DNA from: Pachypanchax playfairii
Lineage: Eukaryota; Chordata; Actinopteri; Cyprinodontiformes; Aplocheilidae
NCBI GenBank assembly: GCA_006937955.1
Contig: SSNP01000024.1
Coordinates: forward strand, 2,629,769 to 2,693,768
Length of the DNA: 64,000 bases
Direction of reading: 5' to 3'
The notes beneath the pieces were generated by a model. That model was not told where the DNA came from and searched no databases. It was given only the letters and a program-made list of their open reading frames with translations. Both the position numbers and the translations under genes were made by a program. Position 1 is the stretch's first letter. Every line of letters begins with the position of its first letter. Shown one piece after another: positions 12,061 through 24,183 of this stretch.

Positions 12061-12863
12061 TTAAAGGTGGGATATGGTACATGGACACCAAAACAATGGC
12101 ATAAAGCCTTCAGCTCACCAAACCATCTCTGATCCCCGATCCGAGCAGGACAATAAAATATCATGAGTTCAGCTCACTAATGATGCTCTCCAGCCCCGCT
12201 GATCACACACTGACTCTGATAAAAGCAGCTCCTACCTGTTTGTAGCTCAGTCATCGATTCAAAGAGCTCATAGTTGTCCCGCGGCTCTTATCGAGCACAC
12301 CAAATCTTCCTGCAGTCCATCCCCTTAGATCTTCTGTTCTCCTCACACACCATCCTGCACGCCTCACTTATCCAAGCAGTAAACAAAATCCTCCGTGGTG
12401 TGTCCTCAAGTCGAACCCCGCAGCCCGGAGTTTCCATCACTTCAGCGACCTGCAGCTACGTGTTAGCTAGATGCTAATAAAAACTTTCCCACACAAATCT
12501 GCTGTAACATGTCGGGGAATCAACTATGGCAAGCAAATAAGGTATATAATCACCAAATATCTCCGGGGCTTCCAGTTGCTTCACCTGCAGACTCCACAGC
12601 ACCAGCCTCACTGTACTGCAGTATTTACGGTATTAGGCAACCCAGAATGGTGCCTGCTGCTCTGCCAGCTTTTGGCTGGTAGATGTAAACAAAATGCCAA
12701 CGTCGTGCCCGCCAAAATTAATATTTTAAAACTTTTTACTTCGAAAATAATTTTTAAAGGAAATGCTGTTTTTCATTCTACAACCCTCTGAACACCCCGT
12801 GGAGGCATTTTATTTTATTAAAAATATTGCTTTTTATGAAAATATTCCATATCCCACCTTTAA
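12061..12863. mobile_element. TTAA-flanked non-autonomous element, 13-bp TIRs
   Basis: TTAA at 12061-12064 is followed by AGGTGGGATATGG. The right end reads CCATATCCCACCT followed by TTAA at 12860-12863, giving 13-bp perfect terminal inverted repeats and a TTAA duplication. The interior of about 795 bp encodes no transposase; its open frames (12274-12477, 12471-12791) look like chance. TTAA targets are made by piggyBac and Kolobok families; the AG-starting tips fit piggyBac less well. Confidence 0.75.
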
Positions 12864-13163
12864 GTAATGCCTATTTTTCTAAATTTTTTATACATAATTT
12901 GCTCCCAAGCTGCTGCCAGACTTTAGTTTAATATTTTAAAGACACCCTTATTGATAAGTCTTCAGGCTTTCTATCCACATTTTTATAGAGTACTTTTTAC
13001 ATTTCTCATAAAGAATATGAATTCATGTTTTTGTGTCTTTGATTAAAATAAAATCTCTTCCTGCTGGAAAAATTTATTCTGCCCTGATTCGTCAGCTCAT
13101 TAGCCTTAGCAGGCTGAATTGTTACATCAGCTATGCTGGAATTCAAATTCATAGAATCATTCA

Positions 13164-13490
13164 TCCATTCATTTTCTGCTCTTGCAAAATCTTGTTCAGG
13201 GTCATAAAGAGCCGGTTCTGATCACCAGCAGTCACTGGGTGAGAGGCGGCATACCCTCTGGACAGGATGCTAGTCCATCAGATGGAGAAACAGTGATTCA
13301 AATAAACACTCACAACTAGGGACGGGTTAGAATCTCCAATTAAATCATCGTGCAGATTTTTGGGTCTATGTAATAAAATGGATTACCTGGTGAAAACATG
13401 CAAACTCCATGTATAAATGTAACTCCTGGGAGTTGAACCACAGACCCTCTGGTTGCAAAGCAACAGAACCAACTGCACCATCAAACAGTC
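13164..13490 (-). repeat. tRNA-like-headed interspersed repeat, copy 2 (inverted)
   Basis: Read on the minus strand it gives the same order as the copy at 5216: 'tgatggtgcagttggttctg', 'ttgctttgcaaccagagg', 'catggagtttgcatg', then the 'gatggactagcatcctgtcc' part and a tail with 'catccattcattttctgc' on the plus strand. It is longer and retains more of the tail than copy 1, but is diverged. Confidence 0.65.
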
Positions 13491-15913
13491 CTTTATTATG
13501 CATGTTTTTTTAAAATATAGTTCTCATATTATGTAACACACTTTGCAAATAAAATGTATAATTTGTAATAAATATTTGTTTTCATTTGTTTTTTTAAATA
13601 CTTGTCACAAAAAAAATGTATTTGGAAATAAAAGGTCAGCTAAGTTATGTTAATAGGAATATCATAAACCAGTAAGTCTCAGTGAGGTTAAAGTATCTTA
13701 AAATTCCATGTTGTGACCTGCAACATTAAAAAAAATATTTCAGAGTTCAACCACACGAGCACAGAAACAGTTGGTTGAGTGACCTGTCTGCGCTCACTGC
13801 CAAGGTCAAAGCTGGAGGAAAGTGACGAACACACTGAGCAAAGGTGTTGCTGCTCTTTTTCACATGCATGACCTCGTGTGAGAACCACACTAGATACAGG
13901 TGTATACAACAGAGATTCATGCATTTATATTCACATCCATATGAACTCAAACACACAGGCACCAAGGACACACACACCAGCCTGTGCAAACCTCAAGCCA
14001 GAAAGCAAGTCTCTCCATCTGTCCATAGACTGGAAAGTCCCAAAACTACACACACACTAATATATATGTGCACACATATGTACACACACAACAGTTAGCC
14101 TCACAATGGTTGGCTTGATCAGGTTGTTTGGCAGAAAGAAATGAGTTACAAACATTCGAAGATGTGAGAAGAAAGAGAAAAAAGTGGATTTTGAGCAGAG
14201 AAAGACATTTTGATTGTGTTTATAGAAACAACAGGGAGTTTCCTTCATCTCATGTATAAAACGTGTTCTCCTAAGTTCTTTTGAAATTTCTTGCTCACAC
14301 AAACATACACATATGGCTGTGCTGTCCCCAGAGGATGACAGTCCCTCCAGCGTCAGAGTGACCTTCTAGATAGCCTCAGTGTTGGGATGACCTTCCCTTC
14401 CAAATAATTACAACAATTAATCAATTAAATGCTGAGGCAACCACAACTCTACAGCTCTATAACCAGGGCTCACATGCATGTGTGTGCACCTCATTACCTC
14501 CAGAGCCCAACACAGCACAAAGAATCGCTTCCATTCTTGCACATTCACAAAAAAAAAACAAAAAAAATCCCATCTGTGGTTGCCACGGGGGACACAGGCG
14601 TGAGCACCAGGGTGTGGCATGCCCTGTCTCAGGTGGTGCAGGAGAATGATGACAGCTGACAACTCGCAGTGAGACATAAAAATCTGCCCCCACCCCCTCT
14701 TCAACACCCATGCCGCTATCCTCCCCTGTCCCTCTTTTCTTTCCTTTCTCCCCCCCATTCCATCTTTTTCTGTCTCTCCCATACATGCTGATACTGATCC
14801 AATAATAGCGCCAGCACCTGTCTGGATAACTCCACTTTTATGAGAATCACTTGGTGGCCTGCTTGTTTTCCAGCATGTTTTTATTTGACTCACTCATTGA
14901 GTTTTTTTGTACCTTTTTCTCAGATGATATTCACAAGTGCAAACTTAGGTATTTTTTATCACATAAATCACTGATAAGTAGGTTATTGAAAAATGAACCT
15001 ATAATTTTTCTGCTCTTTGGTTCTAGTATATAAAACAGCATCTGGTTCATTCTAGGTCCTTATATTTAGCTAATAAATCCTCAGATAAACAACAAAAAGC
15101 AAAACAAACAACAAAACACACACACACATGCTCTAATGTTTCAACCAATAGGCATTTCCCTGCTATTTTCCAAGAAAGTCCAAGTACTTCTCCTGCTTTC
15201 CAGCTCATTCTATGTGCCAGCTGCAAGTTCAAGTGAAGATCTTATTGCAAACGCCTGCATTCACCTGTCATGTCGAGTCGTGTCACGAGTCTCTCAGATT
15301 GCGCTAGAGCTTTGCTCTATAAGGTCAAGCCACACTAGCAAGATTCTGTGACAGGACATTAGCCAAGACATTAGGCCTGTGTCACCAGTCCTGCTTCAAG
15401 TCACCAAGTCACATTAGAGCCAGCACATTCACTGAGAACCCTGTTATACTGTGTCACAATAATAAACCACCCGACCACAGTATGGAAGTTTTGTGCAGAA
15501 TCAAAACCAACATGCGCCTATATGAGAATCTGAATGTGTTCTTGATTCAAACCTAAAGACCTCACCAAGATGCAAAGACCCTCTGCAATCTGGCTGATGT
15601 ACAGTGGGGCAAAAAAGTATTTAGTCAGCCACCAATTGTGTAAGTTCTCCCACTTAAAAAGATCAGAGAGGCCTGTAATTTTCATCATAGGTATACCTCA
15701 ACTATGAGAGACAAAATGAGGAAAAAAAATCCAGAAAATCACATTGTCTGATTTTTAAAGAATTTATTTGCAAATTATGGTGGAAAATAAGTATTTGGTC
15801 ACCTACAAACAAGTAAGATTTCTGGCTTTCACAGACCTGTAACTTCTTTAAGAGGCTCCTCAGTCCTCCACTCGTTACCTGTATTAATTGCACCTGTGTG
15901 AACTCATTATCAG

Positions 15914-15920
15914 TATAAAA
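15914..15920 (+). promoter_or_regulatory. Putative TATA box of Tc1 transposase, copy 1
   Basis: TATAAAA lies 45 bases before the transposase ATG, downstream of the left inverted repeat. It is retained in copy 2. A role as the element's promoter is inferred from position only. Confidence 0.4.
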
Positions 15921-15964
15921 GACACCTGTCCACAACCTCAAACAGTCACGCTCCAAACTCCACT

Positions 15965-16987
15965 ATGGCCAAGACCAAAGAGCTGTCAAAGGACACCAGA
16001 AACAAAACTGTAGACCTTCACCAGGCTGGGAAGACTGAATCTGCAATAGGTAAGCAGCTTGGTGTGAAGAAATCAACTGTGGGAGCAATTATTAGAAAAT
16101 GGAAGACATACAAGACCACTGATAATCTCCCTCGATCTGGGGCTCCACGCAAGATCTCACCCCGTGGGGTCAAAATGATCACAAGAACGGTGAGCAAAAA
16201 TCCCAGAACCACACGGAGGGACCTAGTGAATGACCTGCAGAGAGCTGGGACCAAAGTAACAAAGGCCACCATCAGTAACACACTACGCCGCCAGGGACTC
16301 AAATCCTGCAGTGCCAGACGTGTCCCCCTGCTGAAGCCAGGACACGTCCAGGCCCGTCTGCGGTTTGCTAGAGAGCATTTGGATGATCCAGAAGAGGATT
16401 GGGAGAACATCATATGGTCAGATGAAACCAAAATAGAACTTTTTGGTAGAAACTCAACTTGTCGTGTTTGGAGGGGAAAGAATGCTGAGTTGGATCCAAA
16501 GAACACCATACCTACTGTAAAGCATGGGGGTGGAAACATCATGCTTTGGGGCTGTTTTTCTGCAAGGGGACCAGGACGACTGATCCGTGTAAAGGAAAGA
16601 ATGAATGGGGCCATGTATCGTAAGATTTTGAGTGAAAACCTCCTTCCATCAGCAAGGGCATTGAAAATGAGACGTGGCTGGGTCTTTCAGCATGACAATG
16701 ATCCCAAACACACCGCCCGGGCAACGAAGGAGTGGCTTCGTAAGAAGCATTTCAAGGTCCTGGAGTGGCCTAGCCAGTCTCCAGATCTCAACCCCATAGA
16801 AAATCTCTGGAGGGAGTTGAAAGTCCGTGTTGCCCAGCGTCAGCCCCAAAACATCACTGCTCTAGAGGAGATCTGCATGGAGGAATGGGCCAAAATACCA
16901 GCAACAGTGTGTGAAAACCTTGTGAAGACTTACAGAAAACGTTTGACCTCTGTCATTGCCAACAAAGGCTATATAACAAAGTATTGA
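15965..16987 (+). CDS. Tc1-type DD34E transposase, intact, copy 1
   Basis: 340-residue cut-and-paste transposase, the usual length for Tc1 elements. It binds the element's terminal repeats and moves the element into TA dinucleotides. The N-terminus has a paired-like DNA-binding region: first helix-turn-helix at about 8-49 (including AIGKQLGVKKSTVGAI), a basic linker SGAPRKIS (58-65) and a second helix-turn-helix at about 67-113. The catalytic triad is D153 (IWSDETKIELFG), D244 (FQHDNDPKHT) and E279 (DLNPIENLW), with 34 residues between the last two. The glycine-rich box KHGGGNIMLWGCFSARG spans 187-203. There is no stop, frameshift or missing catalytic residue. Residue 15 is Thr (codon ACT, 16007-16009); copy 2 has Ile. 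Activity is plausible but untested. Confidence 0.97.
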   Translation: MAKTKELSKDTRNKTVDLHQAGKTESAIGKQLGVKKSTVGAIIRKWKTYKTTDNLPRSGAPRKISPRGVKMITRTVSKNPRTTRRDLVNDLQRAGTKVTKATISNTLRRQGLKSCSARRVPLLKPGHVQARLRFAREHLDDPEEDWENIIWSDETKIELFGRNSTCRVWRGKNAELDPKNTIPTVKHGGGNIMLWGCFSARGPGRLIRVKERMNGAMYRKILSENLLPSARALKMRRGWVFQHDNDPKHTARATKEWLRKKHFKVLEWPSQSPDLNPIENLWRELKVRVAQRQPQNITALEEICMEEWAKIPATVCENLVKTYRKRLTSVIANKGYITKY

Positions 16988-17984
16988 GATTAACTTTTGT
17001 TATTGACCAAATACTTATTTTCCACCATAATGTGCAAATAAATTCTTTAAAAATCAGACAATGTGATTTTCTGGATTTTTTTTCCTCATTTTGTCTCTCA
17101 TAGTTGAGGTATACCTATGATGAAAATTACAGGCCTCTCTGATCTTTTTAAGTGGGAGAACTTACACAATTGGTGGCTGACTAAATACTTTTTTGCCCCA
17201 CTGTATATATTTATTGTTTACAGCAAAGATCAGACAAGATCTGCATGAAAGGGGAGAAACTTACTAGTTCCTAAGGCAGTTTAAAACCCATCAATCTACA
17301 GTGGCATAGATGTTTCCCAAGTGGAAGGTATTTAGGACTGTCAACCTTCTCAGGTCTGAATATTCCAAAGCTCATTTCACAAAATGCTCATAAAAACTAC
17401 AAAATATATAAAAAAACAGCATAACAGACTCCACAGGCCTCAGTTGTCATGTGAAATCTCATACATAAAAGTTAATGACGTTCCAAAGAGAGAAATGCAG
17501 GTAAAGAACTTGTACTGAAAGTTTAGAAGACGATGCACCAGAGCTTGTTTTTTTTAAAAACATGTCAGTGACAAAATCCTTTGGAAATATGAGACAAATT
17601 GTGACAAATCAGTTGCTGCATTTGAGCCATCAGCAATGAATGATGCGAAAAAAACAAAGTAAGACCTTGGTGTCTCTAAGATGATGTTTGTCAGCTTTGT
17701 AAAGAGGATTGAACCAAAATTTTTCCACAACAATGTGAGACACTGAAATGGTCTTAAGTGAGATCTATTCAACATTTAGAAAAGACCGCAAAACCATAAA
17801 ACTGAGAAAATGTGTCCGTCTGTTTCTGTGACTGATTTTTAGTTTAAGACTCAACTGCATAAGCTGCATAATTATTATTATGTTTAGGGCAAACACATTG
17901 TACACATGTCACAGAGTCTCCTATGCAACTTAATTTTTGTCTCAACTCTATACTTTTTTTAAATTTCCCATATTAATACCTCGT

Positions 17985-18178
17985 GGGGAAATTCACCTCT
18001 GCATTTAACCCATCCTCAGCGTGAGGTGAGGAGCAGAGGGCAGCCATCTTGAACAGCACCTGGGGAGCAGTTGCAGGGTTCAGTATCTTGCCCAAGGATA
18101 CTTCAACGTAGCTTGCCGGCACCGGGGATTGAACCCGCCGTCTTTTAAACAAAGTCCGCTAGACTACGCCGCCCGTCA
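17985..18178. repeat. SINE/LTR-like teleost repeat fragment
   Basis: Contains 'ctgcatttaacccatcc', 'gaggagcagagggcagcc', 'ttgcccaaggatactt' and 'gggattgaacccgccg', ending in 'ctagactacgccgccc'. I recognise this order from a common fish interspersed repeat; the tRNA-like complement suggests a minus-strand SINE head. Assignment is from memory. Confidence 0.5.
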
Positions 18179-18318
18179 TTGTATTCTGTCTATTCTCAGT
18201 AGTGTTCAGTGCTACTTATTAATGCTCAAAATGTTGTACTTCAACAATACAAATACACCTAATAATTGATTAATTTGAATCTTGTTTTACATCATAATTC
18301 TGTTGAGGCTCAGAAAAG

Positions 18319-18888
18319 TTTAAAAAAGCCCTTCCATTAAAAAACTGTTTTTCTGAGGTTTCTGTTGAATATTTTAGCTCCACAGGTGTTCTTACCTTCA
18401 TAGTGGGTGTGAAAACAGGTCAACAACTTCTCTTTCAGTTTTAATCTCTCAAACTACGCAGGTGGCGATAACACCCGAGTTCGAATGGCTGGTACTTCGT
18501 CACAACTCCTTTGCTCCTTAGTATTAATCAGCTCCCGCAGTTGAAACCACACCTAGTATGCTGCTGGCTAAAAGCTGTAGCATAAGACGTAACAAACAGG
18601 AAGAGAGAACGTCTACTGTTGCCATGTGCAGCGGGGCAGGAAACAGTATAACATGCTCTCATAGGCTAGTTTGTTAGCCAATCAGAGTCCATCAAATTCG
18701 AATAATGAATATTAATGAGTTGCAGCCAGAAGCCAGACGAAGCCAGCCGAATCTTAACGCAGACAGATTGAAAGGTCTTTTAATCAGTGTTTCCTAATAT
18801 TTTTTAGATATAAAATGTTTCTTATTACTAGTTAATATTTCAGAAATAACCACAAAGTCCTGAAATTTGTGTGAAAGGACCTCTTTAA
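18319..18888 (+). mobile_element. TTAAAGAGGCC repeat family, copy A
   Basis: One of four clear copies of a roughly 520-590 bp repeat. Shared segments include 'cattgaaaaactg'-like ends, 'ttctgttgaatattttagc', 'cataggctagtttgttagcc' and 'gcagacagattgaaaggtc'. The right end reads CCTCTTTAA; the left end is decayed to TTAAAAAAGCCCTTCC. It encodes no protein. The right part ('taatgaatattaatgag') is AT-rich. The family is non-autonomous with short imperfect inverted tips and an apparent TTAA target. Confidence 0.75.
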
Positions 18889-21317
18889 AAAGTCTTTACA
18901 AATATTAAGTCCAGGCAGTATAATCTAACTTAGTCCTGATAATTACTTATGGTTGGAAAGAGGATGGTAGGACACGTCAAAAAACATTTTACTAGTTTGT
19001 TCTTCTGATTCACTGATCTGGTATCTGTTATCTTTTTTACAGGTTAAAGGAGCTAAATAAATAACTTATGTTGACTTTTATACTGAAAGTTTGAAACGTG
19101 TTTTTTGGAATTTATAAAGGTAATATTTCAGTCATGTTGGCAAATTAGACAGATTTTACTTATTCAATACCTTTCCATTCAAACATAATTAAATGAATGG
19201 GGGAGGGATCTGTTCTATGAGGCTCATCTTTCCTCCCTTTTGTTATAAATAAGGTACCAAAATGCCAAGTCTGTTTCTAATAAGAGATGTGTAAAGATTC
19301 CCTTTCTTTAATATGCACTCTTCAACTTTCTCTGACAGAAATGTCCTTAATAATATACAAAACAGGGATTCTGGATGTGATATCTTTTCCCTCCCCCAGT
19401 ATATTAATTCAGTAATACAACCTGCATCTTTTAACATCTCATGTGTTTCATTATACTTCTCCTTCATTGTTCTTAGTCCCTGGTTTCATTTTCTTTTTCT
19501 TCTTCTTTATTTTTTACTGCTTACTTTATAAATAAGTAAGATGCAGTATTTGGTTTCCTTGTCGTTAATTATTGAAGCGACAGTGATACAAGACTCGCCT
19601 CCCCGTGCGCCCAGTTGCCCAGACCCATGTTTTAACTCGTTTCCAAGCAACCGGGTTGCTCATAGTCAGGCATCAGTAACATCCTAATAAATCTGCTGCA
19701 CATGCGATGAGGGGGAGTGTAATTTACACACAAATCAGTCTGACTACCATTTGTATCATGTTACAGGGCTTAAGAGGGTGAATATGTGATCCCTTTCCCC
19801 CCTTCTTGTGTCTCACAGATCTTTGGGAAATTTGTGATAAATGATATTGCTAACACAAGAATTCCTTCTTATTGGGAGAGTTTCAATGAAGTAGGACATT
19901 CAAAGCTTGCTTATTAGATACAACAACTTCTGAAAGGTGACCTTGACTGGGTTTTAATGTGATATCTGTCATCATTGTTGGAAATCTTTACAAGCTGTCA
20001 AGCTGATTGTAAACACTCTATGAGACCCTTGGTGGGCACTCGGGGATTTTACTAGCTATTGACGGGAGGTATCAGGGTCAGTCAGAGAGTAAATAAATGA
20101 TTGAAAGGATTGGCTCAGTCACAACAACTGAGGCTACTCTGTCGATACAGGGTATTGATCAGCAGCGAGATGAGGCTATTTAAATGAAGAACTCAAATGA
20201 AGACCTGATTAGGGTGATTTGAATTGTAGCTCTGTTTCAGTTAATATCTCAGTCTATGTTAATGCATTGGGCGTCATGTGACCAAAGATGAAATATATAC
20301 TTCGTATTTGTGATGGTGCAAAAAGTAAAGGGAACTAAGGGAACATTTTTGTAACAGGCCACAAATAAACTTTGCTTGGCCACAATTCATGAAGCTTTTT
20401 CGTACACTTTTTATTGAAATAATATTAGAATAATATTGAGATTGGAGATTATGGCTTAGCAGTGCTGATGTAGAGATGTCGATTCTAAGTCATCTGGTTT
20501 TGGTGTCTCCATGTAGATCAGACATATTGCACATGCCTATACCTTGAAACTAAAACAGCAATTGATCATTTTTTCTTTTTTAAAAATGTAAATGTGATTT
20601 TGTCCTTAAAACTTCAGACATGTGCTAAAAATATTGTTTACTAAAAGAAAATGTAAATGGAAGCAGAGAAAATAAAAACAACTACCAATGATAAATCTTT
20701 AGGCTTTTTTTCACTGTTAAAAATTGAAGCTATAATATACTGTTCATGTGAGCTGCTTTGTATTGTATATTAGAAGCAGAGTTTGTGTACAGAGGATGTA
20801 GGGCTGATAGTCCTGCCTACTCACATATGTACAATCATGGTGGGTTTAAAGAAAATTGAATATTTTAACATTCAGCAGGAACATAAGAACTAGACAGTAC
20901 ACATTAAAAAACGGCACCCAGAAAAATCTTATCAGAAATGAATTTTATGTTCTATTGAAGAAACTGTCCCATTTGTTTACTTGGAAGCGACAGAAGTTAA
21001 ATCTAATACTGCAGCCAGCCACTAGGGGCACTGCTTGTCTTGTTTCAGTGTTTTCCTGTTTCTCGTCCTAATGTATACATTTTAGGCTTTACTTGAGCTA
21101 AAATGTTCTTTCTTCATAGTTTATTTGTGTTTTGATAAGTTAATAATGTAGACATTCTTTCCATCTAGTGGTGCTTTTTTTCTTTTTGGCGTTCCCCCCC
21201 CAAACATCTGGTTTATCTGACCAAGAATCAAGAAATGAAGACCAGTTGCCTTTGATTCAATTTGTTCTGTTATCAAATATTTTCTCCATGCTGATGAACT
21301 TTGAATTTTTATTCTGT

Positions 21318-22422
21318 TTAAAGCCATAGTGCGTAACTTCTGTAACTTCTGTCGCCCCCTAGCGGAATTTTTGCGTCATTACAACAATAAAGCTGGCGCT
21401 TCCATATGACGTAAGCCCAGCTGCCACCGCTTTATCTCTGCCGTTGTGATTCCAACCGGTATCTGTCTTAATCAAGCTTCAAATTCAGTCTGTTTACTTT
21501 ACCTGGCTCTATATTTGTTTCAATAAATATCATTTCATTGTTGAATAAATCAAGAGAAACCAGTAAAATATAAAAATACTGGTAAAAAAACCTTCAGAGT
21601 TCAGGTTGGATTGTTTACAGGTTTAATTGTTCACTTTAATCTACATTTAACAGTTTGGTGTTGAAATTTATTAGTCAGCTGTTGGGGCCACAATGATCTA
21701 TTTGTCTTATTCAGTGAATTTTTTCAGTTTTGACACGATGCAGAATCCTGCAGTCAGCTACACTGATCTGACTGACTGAAAAACCGTTACACTGGCAAAC
21801 TGACAGACACAAACTGACAGACACAAACTGACAGACACAAACTGACACAGATAGAGACAGAATCAGCTGATCAGCTGGAACTTCGGCGCTCTGGTTTTCA
21901 TCTGGTGCGCATTTTATATTTTGACAGTGTGTGCGGACCTGCGGACCACTTATGCACCCCTGAACATCAGCCAGATCTCTTCTCTCCACCGAGGAAAAGC
22001 GACGCCGATACAAATTCGCGTTTGCCTTCTCCTTCGGTCACTTTCCTTCTTAGCCAATAGTCCCTCTGCCGAACGTCCAGGAATTATTATTTTTTTTCGT
22101 GGTAGGATCCACTTCCCGATAAGTGTCTCTCGGCTGTTTATTTGGATTCTCCGCCATGTCGACCTTCCCGTTCTGCCGGCTGCTACGAGACACTGCGTTC
22201 TATTTCTTATTATTTTTCTTGTTGTGATGTAAAAGACGTAATTTCATGTGCGACAGCGCGGGAATGTCGCAACACGCAAAGTAAAAATTATATATATTGA
22301 AAAATACCATGAGATGTTTGAGGAGCCGATCGGCTTAATCTGCATTGTGTCATCTCCTCTGATAGTGGCTTGGCTGAAACGGACATCCACGGACATGTAA
22401 AAGTTACGCACTACAGCTTTAA
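21318..22422. mobile_element. TTAA-flanked non-autonomous element, about 1.1 kb
   Basis: TTAA (21318-21321) is followed by AGCCATAGTGCGTAACTT. The right end AAGTTACGCACTACAGCT is followed by TTAA (22419-22422). The ends are inverted repeats matching at 16 of 18 positions. The interior includes 'ctgtcgccccctagcgg', a 14-bp tandem repeat at about 21798-21847 and no recognisable transposase. The open frames inside (21711-22013, 21921-22232) look incidental. Confidence 0.78.
21798..21847. repeat. 14-bp tandem repeat inside the 1.1 kb element
   Basis: The unit 'actgacagacacaa' is repeated three times, with a degenerate fourth start. It probably arose by slippage within the element. Confidence 0.85.
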
Positions 22423-24183
22423 ATCCAAGATAACTATAAGAAAGGTATTCAGTAAGCCTTTGATCCACTATTTATGCGTTTTTCCCAATAGCCTCACCTA
22501 TATGATAATAATAAATCTAATTTCTACATTCTTTGACAGAATAAGACCTGCTCCATACAGTCTTTTACAAGTCAAAGAAAAGGTCCAAGGTTCATCTGAT
22601 TATGAATAAAGTACAACTGTGAAATCAATAGATGGGGTCGAACATAGACCTGGAAGAATAAAGCTCGAACTTTGAGGTGAAAGACTCGCCACCATTTCGA
22701 CAAGGACATTGGCTTTGGTTCTACTGGGTTCCAGTGACAGTAGCGGCTGGCACAAAGCATTATTAATGACCAAGGAAACTGGCCTTCAGGCTAGGCGTTA
22801 ATTATATCACTGGAGAGCTGGGGGAGAGAGTGAACACTTGGGAGGGTGGGACCCCTCCCAGTGTTGTGTGTGTGCATGTGAGTATAACATTGTTAAGCCA
22901 TTACTGTCCTAATTTCTAAAGAGAAGGCCGGTTGATAGATTGTCAGAAACAGTCCTGGAGACCCTATCTGATTTCAATAATTGTGTTTTTGTCATTTACC
23001 TCATGTCAAACGATCACTTATACATCTATGTTAAAGTTACAAAAAATGACATACAGATTCTTCTAACATTCTTTTAATCCAATGAGATTAAAGTGATGAG
23101 TAAAGCCACATTGTTCCAGTTGGGCAACAGTTCAGTTTTAATATACTGTAGCTGGTGTGCCCTTGAACCACCCAGCTCTCCTTCTTACCAAAATAATCCA
23201 TTAATTTATTTCCCATTTACTTAATTTATTTAATGAAAATCTATGCTCTGATTCAGCAGTTCACATTTTTCACTCATCTAAATGTGACAGAGTTAACTGA
23301 AGAGATAATTTGGTTAGCTACAGGCTACTGTTTTCATCATTAAGCCCGTTCTAATCACCAGCATCCTCTTTGTACACTGGCACAGATTTGTACTCTAGTG
23401 CTTGGCATGCCATGTGCAGCGGGTGTGTTTTTGATGACTGGCGCCTGCATGTGACAGTTCCATCGGCTGAGAGCAGCCCTCCACTCCTCGCCGTCTCACA
23501 GCATCTGTGGTGCTGGGCTTTAAAAGGCCAGGGGCCCATCACTGTGGATCCCCTTCAACTCAGCTCCGAGTCGCCTCCTCTTACTGTCAAAGTGTGGCTT
23601 CTCATTTAAAGCTGAACAGTGGATCTGCTGATCTAACGCAGTTGAACTAAACACCAGACAAAACTGTCCCTGTGTTTAGTTTGGATTTAACAGGATGGAA
23701 GAATATTTGCAGTGTTAACATGCTGAAGTTTGGCAAAAGGGCAATTTATCTTTTAAAAACAATAAAAACACATTTGTTTAGCTTTCTTTGAATATAAACA
23801 GCACACATGAGGTGATGTTCAATATCTTCCTTTGCAAATTCCAGTTTATTTCTTGTAGAAAACATCAGAGGTGTACAAAAGCACAGTGAACACAAAAAAA
23901 GCTGAAATCATCATGTTCAATTTTAAACCACTTAAACTTTGACCCCTTTGTGTTGTCAGATTTTAAGACTGTTTCCAAACCCCATTTTCTATTTAAATTA
24001 TTAGAACAATTTTCAATTGATATAGTTCCAATCTGAGATTATATGGGTCAATATGGAACCAAGTCCACTCTGTTGAGGTCTTTTAATTACATTTTAAAGA
24101 AATTGATTCTGGTGACTCTGAACTTCTGGTGTTACTGTACCTAACAGCGGACTTTGACATCAGGGGTCATGGCACTACCATAA

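Larger units (their letters stand above)
15602..17203 (+). mobile_element. Complete Tc1-type DNA transposon, copy 1 (1602 bp)
   Basis: Tips are CAGTGGGGCAAAAAAGTA and its complement, flanked by the TA target duplication (15600-15601 and 17204-17205). Terminal inverted repeats are about 200 bp (15602-15801 and 17004-17203), with only one or a few internal mismatches. Each end carries two direct-repeat copies of an 'agtatttrgtca' core, outer near 15611-15635 and inner near 15783-15808, the IR/DR layout of Sleeping Beauty-like Tc1 elements. It holds one intact transposase gene on the plus strand, parallel to dscaml1. The copy at 51835-53436 has the same length and differs at only a handful of sites. 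Confidence 0.95.

Noticed and set aside
16018..16614. 198-codon frame opposite the Tc1 transposase (and its twin at 52424-53020)
   Set aside because: Antisense shadow of a conserved transposase; identical in both copies only because the elements are identical.
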